A stretch of DNA of 64,000 nucleotides, taken from assembly GCF_902459465.1 (NCBI RefSeq), contig NC_047063.1:1116001-1180000 (forward strand). Direction: 5' to 3'. This document shows positions 49,697 to 63,400 of this stretch, piece after piece. Position 1 is the stretch's first letter. The number at the start of each line of letters is the position of its first letter. The DNA comes from Asterias rubens. Lineage: Eukaryota > Echinodermata > Asteroidea > Forcipulatida > Asteriidae. The notes beneath the pieces are model-generated. The model ran no database searches, was not told the DNA's origin, and worked only from the letters and a program-made list of their open reading frames with translations. A program made the position numbers and the translations under genes.

Positions 49697-52257
49697 CTAC
49701 ATGAAAAAGAGAGAATAAAAATCTATTTTAATGATCTTGTTCTCAGCTCAGCTACTATCATAGGATGACCAATGGCTGCTACTAATTATGGTTTTTTGTT
49801 CCTCTATTTGTAGCAGAACAACCTCATCATGTAAAGTTTTATCTAAATAAACCTATATAGACCTACTCCTCATTCTAAATAGGCCATACTGCTATAGTAC
49901 AACCATCAAATAGACCTATCCATTTAGCACCGCCCCATCATTGCGTATCGACCATTCACAACCCATTGCACAACCAAAAGTACGACATGCGTGGGCGTAT
50001 GCTTGGCGCGTGGCAGAGTTGTGCAGAATGGAGAGGCTCACATGTTCTTGCCCTGAATACGTATGCTCCGTGGGCGGAGCCTAATGGATCGGTGTATTGA
50101 TTTGATGCTACCAAACCAAGAAGATCCCCTACCAAGAAATACCCTAACATAATCATAGATTATATTAAAGGACAGTTTACTCTTGGCCATATCTGACCAT
50201 TAAAATTAATATTGCTAGGCCCTTTTGCATGCTTTGCTTTGACTCGGGCATGTTTGTTACTCTCTCTCTGACTCTGCTCTCACACTGACAGTGACACTGT
50301 CACGGCACCTAAAGTTACAAGTTACTACATCTTGATTGTTCTACCAACATGCATGTCCATGGTTCTAGTCCTTCTACCTCCATCATAAGGTTATCGCGAT
50401 TCAGAAACGCAATGCATTGGGGACGGTTTCTATGCAGTTTCTATGACTCGCGCATGCAACGCCTATACCTTTGTGTGGGTTCAACAGCGCCCTCTCTTGA
50501 TATTTTGCTATTCGCGATAAACCTTATGAATATGATTGAACCATATCGTAGGAGGTCCTGTTTTCGAGGTGTCCCTAAAATCGTGGCAAATCTTTTACCT
50601 CTCTGTGCGCAATGTAAACAGTCCCTAGATAAAAATTGTGTGGTTTTATTTGCCAAGCAAAGAGTCTCCTCTCCCTTGACCAAAACTTAGAAACACGTAA
50701 GGCTCAACTTGTAAGTGCAAAAAGTTTGGTATTTTAGGCATTTCTACAAGGTACAAAAGTATGTCATAATGTTGAGGCCATATAAAAAATATTTGCCCAC
50801 CGAAAAAGTTTCATTAAACACTATTTCAATTCACAATTCATGATGATCAAATCATGTGACTTAATATTTTGCTGAGCATTCTGGAAACAAAATACAGAGG
50901 CTTAAAGAAGCCATGTGCCTTATATCATTTTCTAATATTTTTTGAGATTTTATTTTTTAACCCTCCGATCAATATTATTATTAATATTAAAATTTAAACG
51001 ATCAGCTTGTTGATTCAATTATCACTGTTTATTTATACGCTTTATTATAAATTTTAAGAAAAAAAAAGGGGAAAAAAATTAATAAAAATCAGATTTGAAA
51101 GCCAATGATTATTGACACTTTTTATTAAATTATTTATTTTTGTTATTTTTTGCAAATTACCATGGTAATTTAAAAATTTCATTAAAAAATATTTTGAATA
51201 AAACGAAGCCAACTGCTGGCTATAGAGTCATACACAGAGTCTCAAAGAACACTTGTAGTCACTGTAGATGTTTCTTCCATGTATGGCTTCACCGGGAAAC
51301 CATGCTTTCTTGTTTGCAGTGAAAACAGGAAAAACTCAAAACAAATAGGGCCAGTTGAAGTCATCGAAGATCGGTGTGTAGTGTGAACATTTCAATGTCC
51401 ATCAAGTTTTAATATATGTTTGCATACTTCATATTAACAAAAGAAGGTAATTAGGGCATCGGTTGATATAATTATAAGGCATCATTTTTTTTCTTCCCAA
51501 TTCAAAGAAAAAGGCATAGCGTGAAAACTGGTAAGGGGAGGATATATCAATTATCATATAATTCAGATAATTCAGATTCAGATGATTGAACCATTGACCA
51601 TTCATTCATTCCCCTTGACTTGTCCTTGTGTGGTGTGTAACACTGGAAATCAACCATTTGATTGCTCAACCCCCCAAACATTTAATTGCCACTAATCATC
51701 CCACCCCCTCCAAATTGTAAACTCTGGCACCGCCCCCTGTGTGGTTTTTTTGTGTGGGGGGGGGGGTCGGGGTGAGACTTAAGAACTTCAAATTAAAGAA
51801 TGAATTTTAATTTATAGACTGCCTGAAATAATACTGAAACTTTCGGAAAACAATTGAGGCCTTACCTCTATCTTTAGAACATGCTTGTTATTTGGGAACA
51901 TGTCACCGATTCAACTACAAAGTTTCACCATAGAGCTCTGTCCTTACTATGCTCTATGGTTTCACAGTCAGAAAAATTAACGGTGAACTAGTCGAGCGCC
52001 CTCACCCGGCCTGTTAATCGTACAATTTGTCTCGTTCTCACGGATATTTGCTCGTCCCCAGTGGTCCACTCTTGTGAGCATGTTGCACTGATGGCAGGGT
52101 ATGACTTAGGGATCGGGGGTCGATGGAATGTTAAGGCGAAAAGAAAAACTGTTCCTCGTATTTCTACAACGAAGCTTTTAAAGAAGCATTAAAATAAAAT
52201 TATAAATGGGCAACTTTTGAAAAGAATTTTGAGGCCTTACCTCTATCTTAATAATAA

Positions 52258-52510
52258 TAATATTTGAGTTTATATAGCGCTTTTTCACTCCCGAATGGGT
52301 GTCTCAAAGCGCTTCAAATTATTACCCCTGGTCACTGGGCCTTAATTCACTCCTTAAACCATCTCAGCTCCCTGGGGAGTATACAGCCTCGTGCAACAAA
52401 TGCGCTACTCGGCTAAATCAATCACAAGAACCATCTCTGCCCTCACAGGTCCCCATTTACCCCTGGGTCGAGAGAAGCAATAATGGTTAAGTGTCTTGCT
52501 GTCACTGACA
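52258..52510 (-). mobile_element. SINE family C copy (longest tail)
   Basis: Begins TTATATAGCGCTTTTTCACT and includes CTCCCTGGGGAGTATACAGC, CCCTCACAGGTCCCCATTTA and CCCCTGGGTCGAGAGAAGCA. The tRNA-like head is missing here. It is inserted at a junction of the segment copies. Confidence 0.7.
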
Positions 52511-52938
52511 CTGATTCAACCAACACAAATCCTAACGGTACCTTTTTTGGCGCAAAGTTAAAGTTTCTAATCTAACTGATGCACATGCATGACATGTGCA
52601 TACGACACTACAGGCTAGTGTTTAGTACAGCACATTCAGATAAAAGACAAAATTAACTGTGGACTAGTCGAGCCCCTCACACTGGCCTCATTGTCACCAT
52701 GCAATATATATCTTAGACTAGGCCCCTGCCTTTATCTGCAAGGATAAAGACAGGTCCCCACCGCTAAATCCAGCAATTCCATTGGATACAATGATATCAT
52801 TGGAAACGTGCAGTGACAAGCTTTCCATGCCCACTGAGTACATGTAAAATACATGCAGTACTGCCGCCTAGCCTTACTTCGTCGCGTATCTCATGATGAG
52901 GGAGGTCAAATGTCAAACTACACAGTGGTTATTTATGC

Positions 52939-53111
52939 CTGTGTGGCGGTTTCAGTCTTCTGTCGTGTTCAGTTGTCCGGGACTCGGTAGTAAAGCATAA
53001 CATTAATTGACTTCTTTCGTACTTGCTGTGCGCAGGCGTCGCATGGCGTAATGTTACCGTATTTCGTCATTCAGAAAACCGAACACGGCGGAAAGTTGAA
53101 ACCGCCACACG
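52939..53111. mobile_element. MITE with GTGTGGCGGTTTCA ends
   Basis: GTGTGGCGGTTTCAGTCTTC at the left faces GTTGAAACCGCCACAC at the right, with TCGTGTTC / GAACACGG continuing inwards. Confidence 0.7.
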
Positions 53112-53166
53112 GGTCTCTGGCATTATCCCAGCCTCGAAGAATGGCGTCAGACGCTCAGGCTATATT

Positions 53167-53412
53167 GGGTGCGTTTCTTTAGCTTCCCTGGGTCGACCTC
53201 GGTACGTTGGAATAGCTTTGACCAGTTGACGGGGCTCAACCGGGTCAGGGCCCCCAGTGCCCTGCTTGTGGAGCGGGTCACTTGGGGGTGACTTGAGATG
53301 CATGCCGTCACCACGAGAGGGCGAATGTCAGTGACCGTTCAATTAGCTCGTTGGGGGCTCGCCCCGAGTGAGCTCTGCATGGTCGACCCAGGGAAGCTTA
53401 GCGAACGCACCC
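53167..53412. mobile_element. 246-bp MITE with ~30-bp terminal inverted repeats (hAT-like ends)
   Basis: GGGTGCGTTTCTTTAGCTTC at the left faces GAAGCTTAGCGAACGCACCC at the right; both continue into CCTGGGTCGACC and its inverse. The interior is GC-rich and unlike its surroundings. I could not find an exact 8-bp duplication at its flanks. Confidence 0.8.
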
Positions 53413-54493
53413 ATTTATCTCGCTTGAAGAACAATTTTAACGGTGAACTAATCGAGCGCCCTCACCCAGGTCGTCAATCATGCAATTAATCTAATTCTCA
53501 CAGATATTTGCTCGTTCCCACATGCCCAGAGAGGTCCACTCTTGTGTGTTGCACTATTTGCAAGTATGATTCAGAGCGCGTAGTCAATGGAATGTTTAGG
53601 CAAAAAGATTACTCGTATTTCTACAATAATTTTTTGAAGCGTTGAACAACAAGCATTGAAAAAATAAATGGGCACCTTTTGTAAAGAATTTTGAGGCCTT
53701 AACTCTTTCTTAGAACATGCTTGTGATTTGGGACCATGTCACTGATTCAACCAAAGAATTTATAGTATTATTGATTCAACCAACACAAATCCCAAGTTTC
53801 TAAAATTAACATAGTGCATGCATATGTAATACAGCCATGAATACAGCACACACACATATCTGATAGAAAGAAAATTAACGGTGAACTAGTCGAGCCCCCT
53901 CACCGGCCTCATTGTGTCAACCATGCAATATTTATTTCGCTTGAAGAAAAATTAACGGCGAACTAGTCGAGCGCCCTCACCCGGCCTGTCAATCATGCAA
54001 CTAATCTCGTTCTCATGGATATTTGCTCGTCCCCAGATGTCCACTCTTGTGAGCATGTTGCACCGTAGGTATGACTTAGAGCGCGGGGGTCGATGGAATG
54101 TTTAGGTAAAAAGAAAAATTGTTACTCGTATTTCTACAACGAAGCTTTTAAAGAAGCATTGAAATAAATAAATGGGCAACTTTTGCGCATGTCAGTAACT
54201 TTTCATAATATTTTTGTTACCATAACTTTGTAGTAATATACCTGCGTTACATTTGTTGATTGTATGCAATTCATGTCGTTTAATTTATATATATATTATT
54301 ATAGGCATCCTTTTTGTTTCGAATAATAGTAATGTGCGACGACGAACTTTTTTTTTTAATGTGATCGCACAATGACACATGCGCGCGCACGCGTACTTAC
54401 ATATTTTTAGCCACTTTTCGACGATGATGAGGTGACGATTGTTAAAAGTTTGACTTAATAAAATTGGGCATTTTGCCACTTTTTCCTTTCAAT

Positions 54494-57400
54494 ATGGAGC
54501 TGGAAATAAATCAGTATCTAGCTCAACAACGAGAGATGGCAGGGGAGCAGGTTGATAACAGAAGAGATCGGTAAATAATTAGAAATTTGTGTGTAAAGTT
54601 TACCATTTATTTTTGTATTGATTAGGTAGTTAGTAGTTTTTCCTTTTTAGTTTTTGTGTGTTGCTTGCCGTCAACTCGCCGTCAACTCACTTTTGCCGTC
54701 AACTCGCCGTCAAATCAGCCAACATACATTTAAAATCAACTCAGCCAACATACATTTAAAATCCACATAAGAAGCATAGAACTGTAAAGTATCAGCTCAA
54801 AGTTTTAGGTCATATTTCGGAGTTAAAAATTGAGTTTTATTCTTGTGAAAAAATTATCTCGAAGCAGCAAAACCGTCGGCCGCCATCTTCTTGCTTTTTA
54901 ACATTGATTAGTCTTGGCCCAAGATGTCAATGATTGGTACTTTTTTTTATCAACTCAAAGTCGTTTTTGTGAATGAATTTTTACCGAAAATCATGAGAAA
55001 TATGTAGTTTAGCCCAGACTTAACACTTCCGTGCCCCTTTTATAGATTTTTCATGTAAATTTAATGAGTTGACGGCATGAAAATGAGTTGACGGCAAGTC
55101 GGCGAGTACTTCTAGAAACTATAAGGCTCCCCTGTGAGCCTTATTATAGGGGTCACATATTTAGGGCTTTTTTAACGCTATACGTTTTTCAAATCGGCGT
55201 TGATGGGTGAAAGTTTTGCGACCGTTAGCCAGCCAGAACTGAAGTTTCCTGTTGTACTGTACACCTAAAGCATTCCCCATTCTACTCAATATACATTCAT
55301 AATGCTTGTATTTCCCTTTTGTTGAGTTACGTTCAATAATTTTTTCAAAAAAGGAAATTTTCTACTCGGTACTCACTTTTTTTCCTGCCGCATCGCACGT
55401 CTTTTGACTTCTCAATAATGCTCAACGCTTTATCTTTTGGTCACTCGACCACCAAGCGCTGTACACCAGCCTACTTGCCGAACTGCCAAGCCACCACCAA
55501 ATTGGACTAAACCATTCTGTGAGAGGGGTGTTACAAACCCGTGCAGCAGTGTGTGGGCGCTTTATGCGTGAATGGCGGGTTTTATTGTAAACAAACAACC
55601 CGCAACCCCCTCAACCCGCATATAGTAACGAAAGGAAATGTTCGCCATTCGTATTTATATATATAATGGTTGACGCTCGACCGTAAAAGCTTGATTTGCC
55701 AAGTGCTTGCTTGCTGTTATCTAAGAGTTGCTGAGGTTTGTCAAAGTCTGGTGTTTCATTATGATTATTCCACTACGATTAAATATATCACTGGTGTTTT
55801 ATATCGCAGAGGGCAAGACTACAGCTGGGAAAGAAATCAAGCCAGAGACCGGCGACGACATCGCTCCAGACCGAGTCGATTTAATGACATAGATGATCGA
55901 GTGAAGCAGCATTCAGGAAACTATGACAATGCTGAAAGGAGAGATTGCAGAGAACAAGAAGTAAATATTGGATTTCATGATTTATATCTAGCCCTTAACT
56001 TGCCAAATGCAACAAAATGCACCACTTGATAAAGGTTGTTGTTTAGAGCCTTCTAATTGACATCACATTTTCTTAGAGATGCAGGAGGTAGCCATGTTGG
56101 AGTATTATGCACATTTTTGAAAATATACCCAGTACCATCCACCGTTGCGTATCGTAGCATGTTAAGTTCTAGTGACACATATTTTGGGCATGTCTACCGA
56201 CAAAATCCCATGGACGCTTTTAAAACGAGTTTTCCAGGCCTTCAATTATGGTTTCGTAAAAACTTATGTGTGTGAAAACAGATTTACCTCATGTGAAATT
56301 TATCTCCCCAGAGCTCCAGACGCGAAGAGAATTATGAAGACAGAATACCTAACAGTAGGTTTGAAGATAGATATGAAGAGGAATCCGGGAGGTACTCAAG
56401 AAGCGAAGACAGATCTTACCGCAGCAGATATGATGAGAGATACGATGAGAACGACAGATACAGTGACAGACACAGTGACAGACATAGTGAGAGACACAGT
56501 GAGAGAGGGGATGAAAGAAGGGGTCGCAGACGCATTGAGAGAAACGGCAACCGAGCAGATGATGATGATAGATATGGAGAGAGCAGGGAGCGTGGAGGAT
56601 CGTCCAAGAAGGAGAAACCAAGTCGGACAGTCATGCTGAAGGGTCTAAATAGTTTAGTTACTGACCATGATGTAAGTACACAACCCTTAACTGTAAAACC
56701 CGGTTCATACTTCCTGCAAATACCTATGCATTTTCAAAACTAATTTTGACCTAATTTTCACAGCAAATTTTTTGCAGGAGTTGCGAACTATTTGCTGTGA
56801 AATTGTGACGCCAAAATTTGTATCGCATTCCCAGGCGCAGGGAGTATAAAACGGGCTTAAGTCTTGCTGGGAACTTTCTTGTGTCCAAAGAATGCATCAA
56901 TTAAATCCGGTCAAACTGGGAGAAATATATATTTGCACATGGGTCTACAATCCTCTTTTTTTTTTTTTTGGCTCCCCCATTTTCTTTTTCACTCGGAAGC
57001 ATTTTTACTACCCTGAAAGATGCACAACATTTTCAGTATGTGAGCAAAAAAACGAAAGCAGATTTTGAAACATCAAACACTCAAATATGTTATGTCCTTG
57101 AATGGTTGTATTTCTGCCCACAGGCCCGGAATTTTAAGGGGGTCACAGTCTTGGCCTTAATGCCCATTTAAAAGTTTCCCATAGACTGTAAGATTTTCCA
57201 ATGAAAGTGCCCTTTTCAAAATGAAAATGGCCTTGCCCTCTCAAAGATAAAATTAAAGTCCGTGCCCATATTGACAGTGTTTTCCATGTCAAAGATTAAT
57301 AAATCTTGGGAAGTCAGTTGTCGCCTATTGTTACAGAGACGTACTACCATTGGAATTAATATATCTCAAACATTTTCTTTTCTAAAATCACAACCTTCCA

Positions 57401-60400
57401 AAGCTTTATTGTGTTGATAGATTCTATCTTTGTGTCCATATTTTATTTGTAGATCCGGACCATTTTACAGATGTTCGGTGCTCCAATCAAAGATGTCCGC
57501 TTGGTCAAGCACAGAGACACAGGTGAGAATATAAAATGTGTGGAAGGGGAATTTAATTTCCCCATCCTTGTTTTTTTTCCCAGAGAAAAAGGACGTCATG
57601 GCTAAGCATTTTTTTCAGCGTCCCTCCCAATTTCTGCTCGTCTTTTTTTTTTAAAACCAATTATGGTCAAAAGCTACACATCTTCCATTCACCGGCAGGG
57701 ACTGTTGGTTTAGTAATTTCAAATAACAGGTTTAGTTATTTCAAAAGAAAGCTCATTTTGTTTTTACAGCATTTGTTTTCTTCAGATTTTATTACTATCA
57801 TAGAATTATGTTGTTTTGCTAGTGTTAATGGGAGACTTTTTTTGACTTAAGGTAGCAGCAGACTTACCAGGTAAATTTGTTGTTCTTGGTGATGTTTGGT
57901 GCTCAGAACAGCCAAAACTATTGAAATTTACCTGCTAAGTCTGCTGTCACTTAACATTCCATTGATAAAGAAATGCGTGTGCGCTATTAAAAAGTGTTAA
58001 TCACTTGAGATCCCAGCCACACATATTTGTTTTGATAAAGATCCAACCAGGTAAGTTAATCTAGTAAACCAGATTAGTTTGAACATTTTGATGAAATTTA
58101 TTTACTATTTTTAATGATTTGTATAAATATGTTAAATCTATCATTTCAAAGTAATGTTTACTTTATAGAAAATTGAGCCTTTAGCTCATCATGAACTTCT
58201 AGACGGTGAATGGAAGATTGTCTCAAAGATCGCAGCCTGCCATTATCGTTACGTTTTGATTTTCAGTTTTTCTCCGATTACTCAATTATACCATTTGGAT
58301 ATCAGAAATAGTCATAAGAAAGAGACTTGAATTCAATTTAAAATCCGTTTTTCTATTTCAAATTTTGATAGTCAAAGAAACAGTCGTGGCAGGGTTTGCG
58401 AACATCTTGAACTAAACAAAACCCCCCACCCTGCTCCATTGACTCACTTAGCAAACACAACAGAGCGCTTGCCTAGCCATGAACACCGTATACTACCCAA
58501 TGGTTGGCTATTGTGTTTGATACTAAGAACACCCATGTTTTGCTTGTTAACACCCGATGTTCTGAATGTTATTGTGCCTCGCCTCTAGGTGCCTCCAGGG
58601 GCTTTGCCTTTGTGGAGTTTCAGTTCCTGCCTGACGCCCAGCGATGGATGGAGGAGAACCAGGTTCCGTGTATTTTCCTGCATGTCTGTAAAACACCCCC
58701 TTTTTTGAGAATCAAGTCCCTCCTTCCCTCCTGAATGTTATTCAGGCATCGGCTTCACTATACACAGAAAGTCATTCACATCTCAATGCAAGCTGTGTGC
58801 GGATACGTGGATGTACGACTGTGGGCTTGTAACTGTGAGGTTTGCAGGTCCTTTCCCCCCCCCCCCCTTAAAGTGAACAGAAGCTGTCACAATTATTCAG
58901 AAACTAGCCACATTCCGTGTTTTTAAAAATATATATATAGTCAGTCCCTACCCCTGGAAAGACATTTTTTTTGGGAAGTCCGTCCCTCAAAAAAAAAAAG
59001 ATTACCTTGGTAGAGATGAACATCTGTCTCTCCATAATCGTCTAAGGTGAAGAGACGTCTTATATATTTATTTGTTCAGAATTATTCCAGAACTTAGTCA
59101 ATCACGTGGGATTGTGTCTACAATCCCAGGTATGGTTTGGGTGGGAAAAACATTCAGGTTCATCAGAATTGAACATACATGCAACTGAACTACATCTGTG
59201 CCCAATTTCGTAAAGCTACTTAAGCACTGAAACAAGCTGAGCTAAGCATACAAAATACGGTTACCAGCCAAAATACTAAGACTGCAAAAACTATGTTATG
59301 ATGTACCAGTTTGCAAGTTTGTTACCAGCTTAATATTGTCTACTTTTCAAAAGCAGTTCTATTAAACTAACAGTAAATGCACACAGAATTCACCACTGTA
59401 GGATAGTGTCAAACTGTTTTAAAGCCCACGACTAGACTTTGTTATTAGTCTTCTTGAAGAATGTAAAACAAGCCGTTGAATTGTTAAACGATCAGGCTTC
59501 TAAACTCAGTTTGCCGAGTTAAGATCTTAGTAATTCTTTAAGCGTTGAGTAATGTGTTAACACATTTCTTCACAAGCTACACACAGTCCCTATCCTTTTT
59601 TAGTTAGTAATACAACTCAATTGACTTAAATTGAATTGTTGAAAATTAGCAAATTTTAATCTAGGAAATTTTGTAGTGTGTTTCAGAAGTTGGTTTTGGT
59701 AGTTGTGTACAAATATGTGTTGACAGTCCATACGAACAGAGAATAAAAAAGACACTCAAACTCTGCTCCCAGATGTAGAAGTAGGCTGAAGAACGTTGAT
59801 GACATGCTGCTATAAACAACATGCAGTGAAGCAAGTGGTTCACAACAGTTTTAAACTGACTGTCCTCTTGTAGAAATGGCTGTGACACTTGTGTAGAATC
59901 TGTTTTTCGTTAAAGGGCTATACATGTGCGTTAACACATTGTGTGTTTGAGCATAAGGGTTCCAGTTCCACAAATAAGCAGCTTTCGCAGCAGCATTTTT
60001 GCGACTTGACTACTGTAATGTCTGCCGGCCTGCGTCCTTTGCCATGCGGCCCTCTTTCATCATTTTCAGAACATGTTATATCTTTGCAGTTATCCAGAAT
60101 GCAGTTATTGCAGAAAATGGACAAGTGCTGTTGCACGCGATCTTTGTTTCCCCTCTTGAGGTTTTTTCCGTTTTCATTTTCCAAGGTCATGCACCAGTAG
60201 GTGTCCCAATAGACTGTTATCATTATGTTGCCATTTTAGCCTGGTACCCTATGTGTAATCATTACAACAGGAGTGATGCATAAGTAGGAGTACAGACAGA
60301 TGGTGGAACGGTGATAGTGGTCTATTGGACAGATTATTTTCTAGCCAGTGTGCCAAGGGTGAACTTTTTGTCTTAGTCTGGTCACTAACTAGGATACTTG

Positions 60401-63400
60401 TGCTTTACCATCTGACAGGGCCTCGTTGTTCTTGGTGGACAGGAAACTCAGCTTGTCTTCAGCTCCAATAAAGATAGAGAAGAAGACTGGTTCTGCTCTC
60501 AGGTATTTATCTCTTTGGAAATAAACAAAGTTGACGTCCTGACATTTTAACCCCAGCAGAGTCTTTTCAAAGGCTTTCTCTATGAGAAAGACTGCTAGTG
60601 TGGAAACGTCAGGCCTTTAACTATTTTGTACATTTATACCATAGGTCCTTTCAGTTTTTGAAGGCAGTGGACACTATTGATAATTACTCAAAATAGTTAA
60701 TAGCATAAAACCTTACTTGGTAACAAGTAATTGGGAACTGTTGATATAGTATAAAACATTGTGAGAAACAGCTTGCTCTGAAGTAGCGTAGTTCTTGAGA
60801 AAGAAGTATTTTTCAAAGCATTTGATTTCAAGACCTCTTATTTAGATTTTGAAGTCTCAAAATCAAGCATCTGAAAGCACACAAAGTCTGCGTGTGACAA
60901 GGGTGTTTTTCTTTCATTATTATTTCACAACTTCGATGTTGTTATTTTAAGCATATGTTGAGATACACCAAGTGAGAAGACCAATTGTGTCCAGTGTCTT
61001 TGAGCAGTTTGCAGTGTCAGCTAAAGATATGATGTAAAGGTGGACAGTCTGAAACCAAGGGAGGTAGTTTGTCAACTTCCTACAACTGGGAGCTAATATC
61101 GATTGTTCACCCAAAATAAACCTTGCTAGATTTGTTTTACTATAATGCCATACTTCTCTAGTTCAGCATCATTGAGCTTTGGAAAGCACTGATTGACATT
61201 TATGTATGACATCTTCTTTCTGTGCGTGTGTAACACAGATGTTGTAATTTGTTGTGTTTTATTTGCATTGATTGTTTCTTTCTGTGTAGTGTGGTGCACA
61301 TAACTTCAAGAGGAGAGAATATTGCTTCAAGTGTAGCATCAGCAAAGATGGTAAGAATCGTGTTAACTTGTGACTGGAGTTTTACGGAGCTGACTACTAG
61401 GTTAATTACCAAATCAAGATACAAACTGGGTGTGTTTGATGATAACTGTGGATAAGCATTGTTTGTTCGACTGCAGAGTCTGAGATTTGTTTGTCCAACT
61501 AAGGTCAAGTGATGCCAACTTGCTTGCCGTTCCACCTTCCAGGTTGAAAGCTTATGGGGATAGAAGTTTCTCGGTTGCAGCCCCCCGCCTGTGGAACGGC
61601 TTGCCTCTCACCCTTAGATCACAACCTGACATTTTTTCATTCAAATCTAAACTCAAAACTTACCTCTTCAGTCTAGCTTACACATAACTTTTCCCTTGGT
61701 CATATTTTAGCGCAGTGAATAGTTTTTTTTTGATAACAGCGCTTTATAAGATTGATTTATTATTATTATTATTATGTAGTCCAACACACTAGTGCCTAGT
61801 TCTAGTTTTGTCAGAGTGAACTCCTGCCATGGCACTTATGCATTTGAGCAAGTAACTTGTCAAAATTTGCTGCGTCCTTTGGATTGGATGTAAAACCATT
61901 TGTCCCTTTTGTTGTGTAAAAGAACCTAACAGATGTAAAAGAACTTAACAAGCTCGGATAGTGTATTTTTGTATAACTTTATTTTCATTTTTTAGTCTTA
62001 TTTCGAACTTTAGTTCTGAGAAGTGCAAAGAGCTCTTAATAATTTAAGGAAAGCAGTGTTTATTTCTTGAAACCATCATATGCAAACTAGATTTCTAAAC
62101 ATTCACCTCTAATGATCACTTGTAAAACTTCTTGTAACCCTTTTATATTAATCCTTGTTATTCAATATTTGTAAATTTTGGTTTGTCCTTTTCATTTAAT
62201 ATGCTTTTTGATTTGTTTTTCTTAAAGATTCGGAACGCTACAGTGAAATAGGCCAGGTAGCATCTAACGGTAAGATTTGAATGAATTGTTTTTGTAAACA
62301 ACTTTTAACAATTCTGCTCTGGAAAGGGTCCCTATTGTATTTCTTTCTAATTCTTTCTCTAATGCTTTGTCGTTGTGTATCATGAGTGCTCCTGTTTTCC
62401 TTTCAGTTTTGATTCTAATGGGCCTGGATGCTCTGACAACGGAAGAAACCGTCACCAAAGTCTTGGAGTACACGTCCTCAGCCAAGATGAACATCAGCAT
62501 AGCGCGGGATTCGATCACGCGCACATCACGTGGTTATTGCTACGTAGAGATGGATACTGTTGAAACGGCCACTCATCTCATGAATATATTGGCCTCCATG
62601 CAACCACCATTTCAGATAGATGGAAAACAGGGTAAGCATTGTGATAACGATTGGAAAAGGAGGTTGGATGCTTTAAAGGCATTGGACACATTTGGTAATT
62701 GTCAAAGACCATTATTCTCACTTGGTGTATCCCAACATATGTATAAAATAACAGATCTGTGAAAATTTGGGCTCAAATCAGTCATCGAAGTTGCAAGAGA
62801 ATAATGAAAGAAAAAAAAGCTGTGCTCTCAGATGGATAATAAAAGGCTTCAGGCCTGAAGTCTTTTATTATTTTTGGTGAGAAATTACCTCTTACCCCAA
62901 AACTACGTTATTTCAGAGGGTACCGTTTCTCAATTTTTGTTGTTATACTATCAACAGCTCTCCATTGCTTGTTACCAAGTAAGTAATTACCAATAGTGTC
63001 CAGTGCCTATAATCTCCATGCCCCCATTGAAAGAGGCAATGTTAACTGTCAGGATTTAATCTGGGTTAGACAGCTAGTTGGTAGAGCAGGTTGGTTACAG
63101 GTTTAAATCCTGTTTTTCTTTATTTCCCCAAAAGTTGACTGTGATTTAATTTACAATGTTTAAAGTGTCTCTTGTTTTATTCTTTCTTCCCGTGGTCAGT
63201 GTCCGTACATTTTTGTAAGCAGAACATTCCAGAGAGACCTGAGGTGGCTGCCCCAGTAGTCGCTGAACCCCAGTGGCCAGCTTCTGTAAGTAGTCATTAG
63301 CTTCTCACTAGTCTAGCACAAACTTTTTCATTTGTCAAAGATGATGAACAGGAAATATTATGTGCAGTGAAAAGAAACTTTAAAATATTGCCAGAATTTA

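Larger units (their letters stand above)
51850..54190. repeat. diverged direct copies of a ~400-bp segment
   Basis: GGTGAACTAGTCGAGCGCCC or close variants occurs near 51980, 53440, 53880 and 53950, with a weaker copy near 52660. Each fuller copy is followed by ATATTTGCTCGTCCC-type words, then GTCGATGGAATG, TATTTCTACAACGAAGCTTT and GCCTTACCTCTATCTT. The copies are in the same orientation but unevenly spaced because MITEs have inserted between them. Confidence 0.75.
49697..54493. other. divergent region between TIMMDC1 (-) and RBM5/10 (+), repeat-rich
   Basis: Must contain the missing first exon and promoter of TIMMDC1 and the promoter of the RBM gene. The section 51850-54190 is built from diverged copies of one segment with inserted MITEs. 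A family C repeat is at 52258-52510. From 50700 to 51560 the sequence is AT-rich and I see nothing distinctive. Confidence 0.6.

Noticed and set aside
49956-50156. Minus-strand segment starting MIMLGYF, considered as TIMMDC1 exon 1
   Set aside because: A phase-compatible donor would leave only four codons, and no sequence similarity supports it.
50441-50683. Open minus-strand segment with a donor in phase 2, considered as TIMMDC1 exon 1
   Set aside because: It has no in-frame ATG and a stop lies just upstream; the residues do not resemble a TIMMDC1 N-terminus.
56349-56634. Ser/Cys/His-rich open frames antisense to RBM exon 3
   Set aside because: They are the complement of the Arg/Asp/Ser repeat-coding exon and have no independent support.
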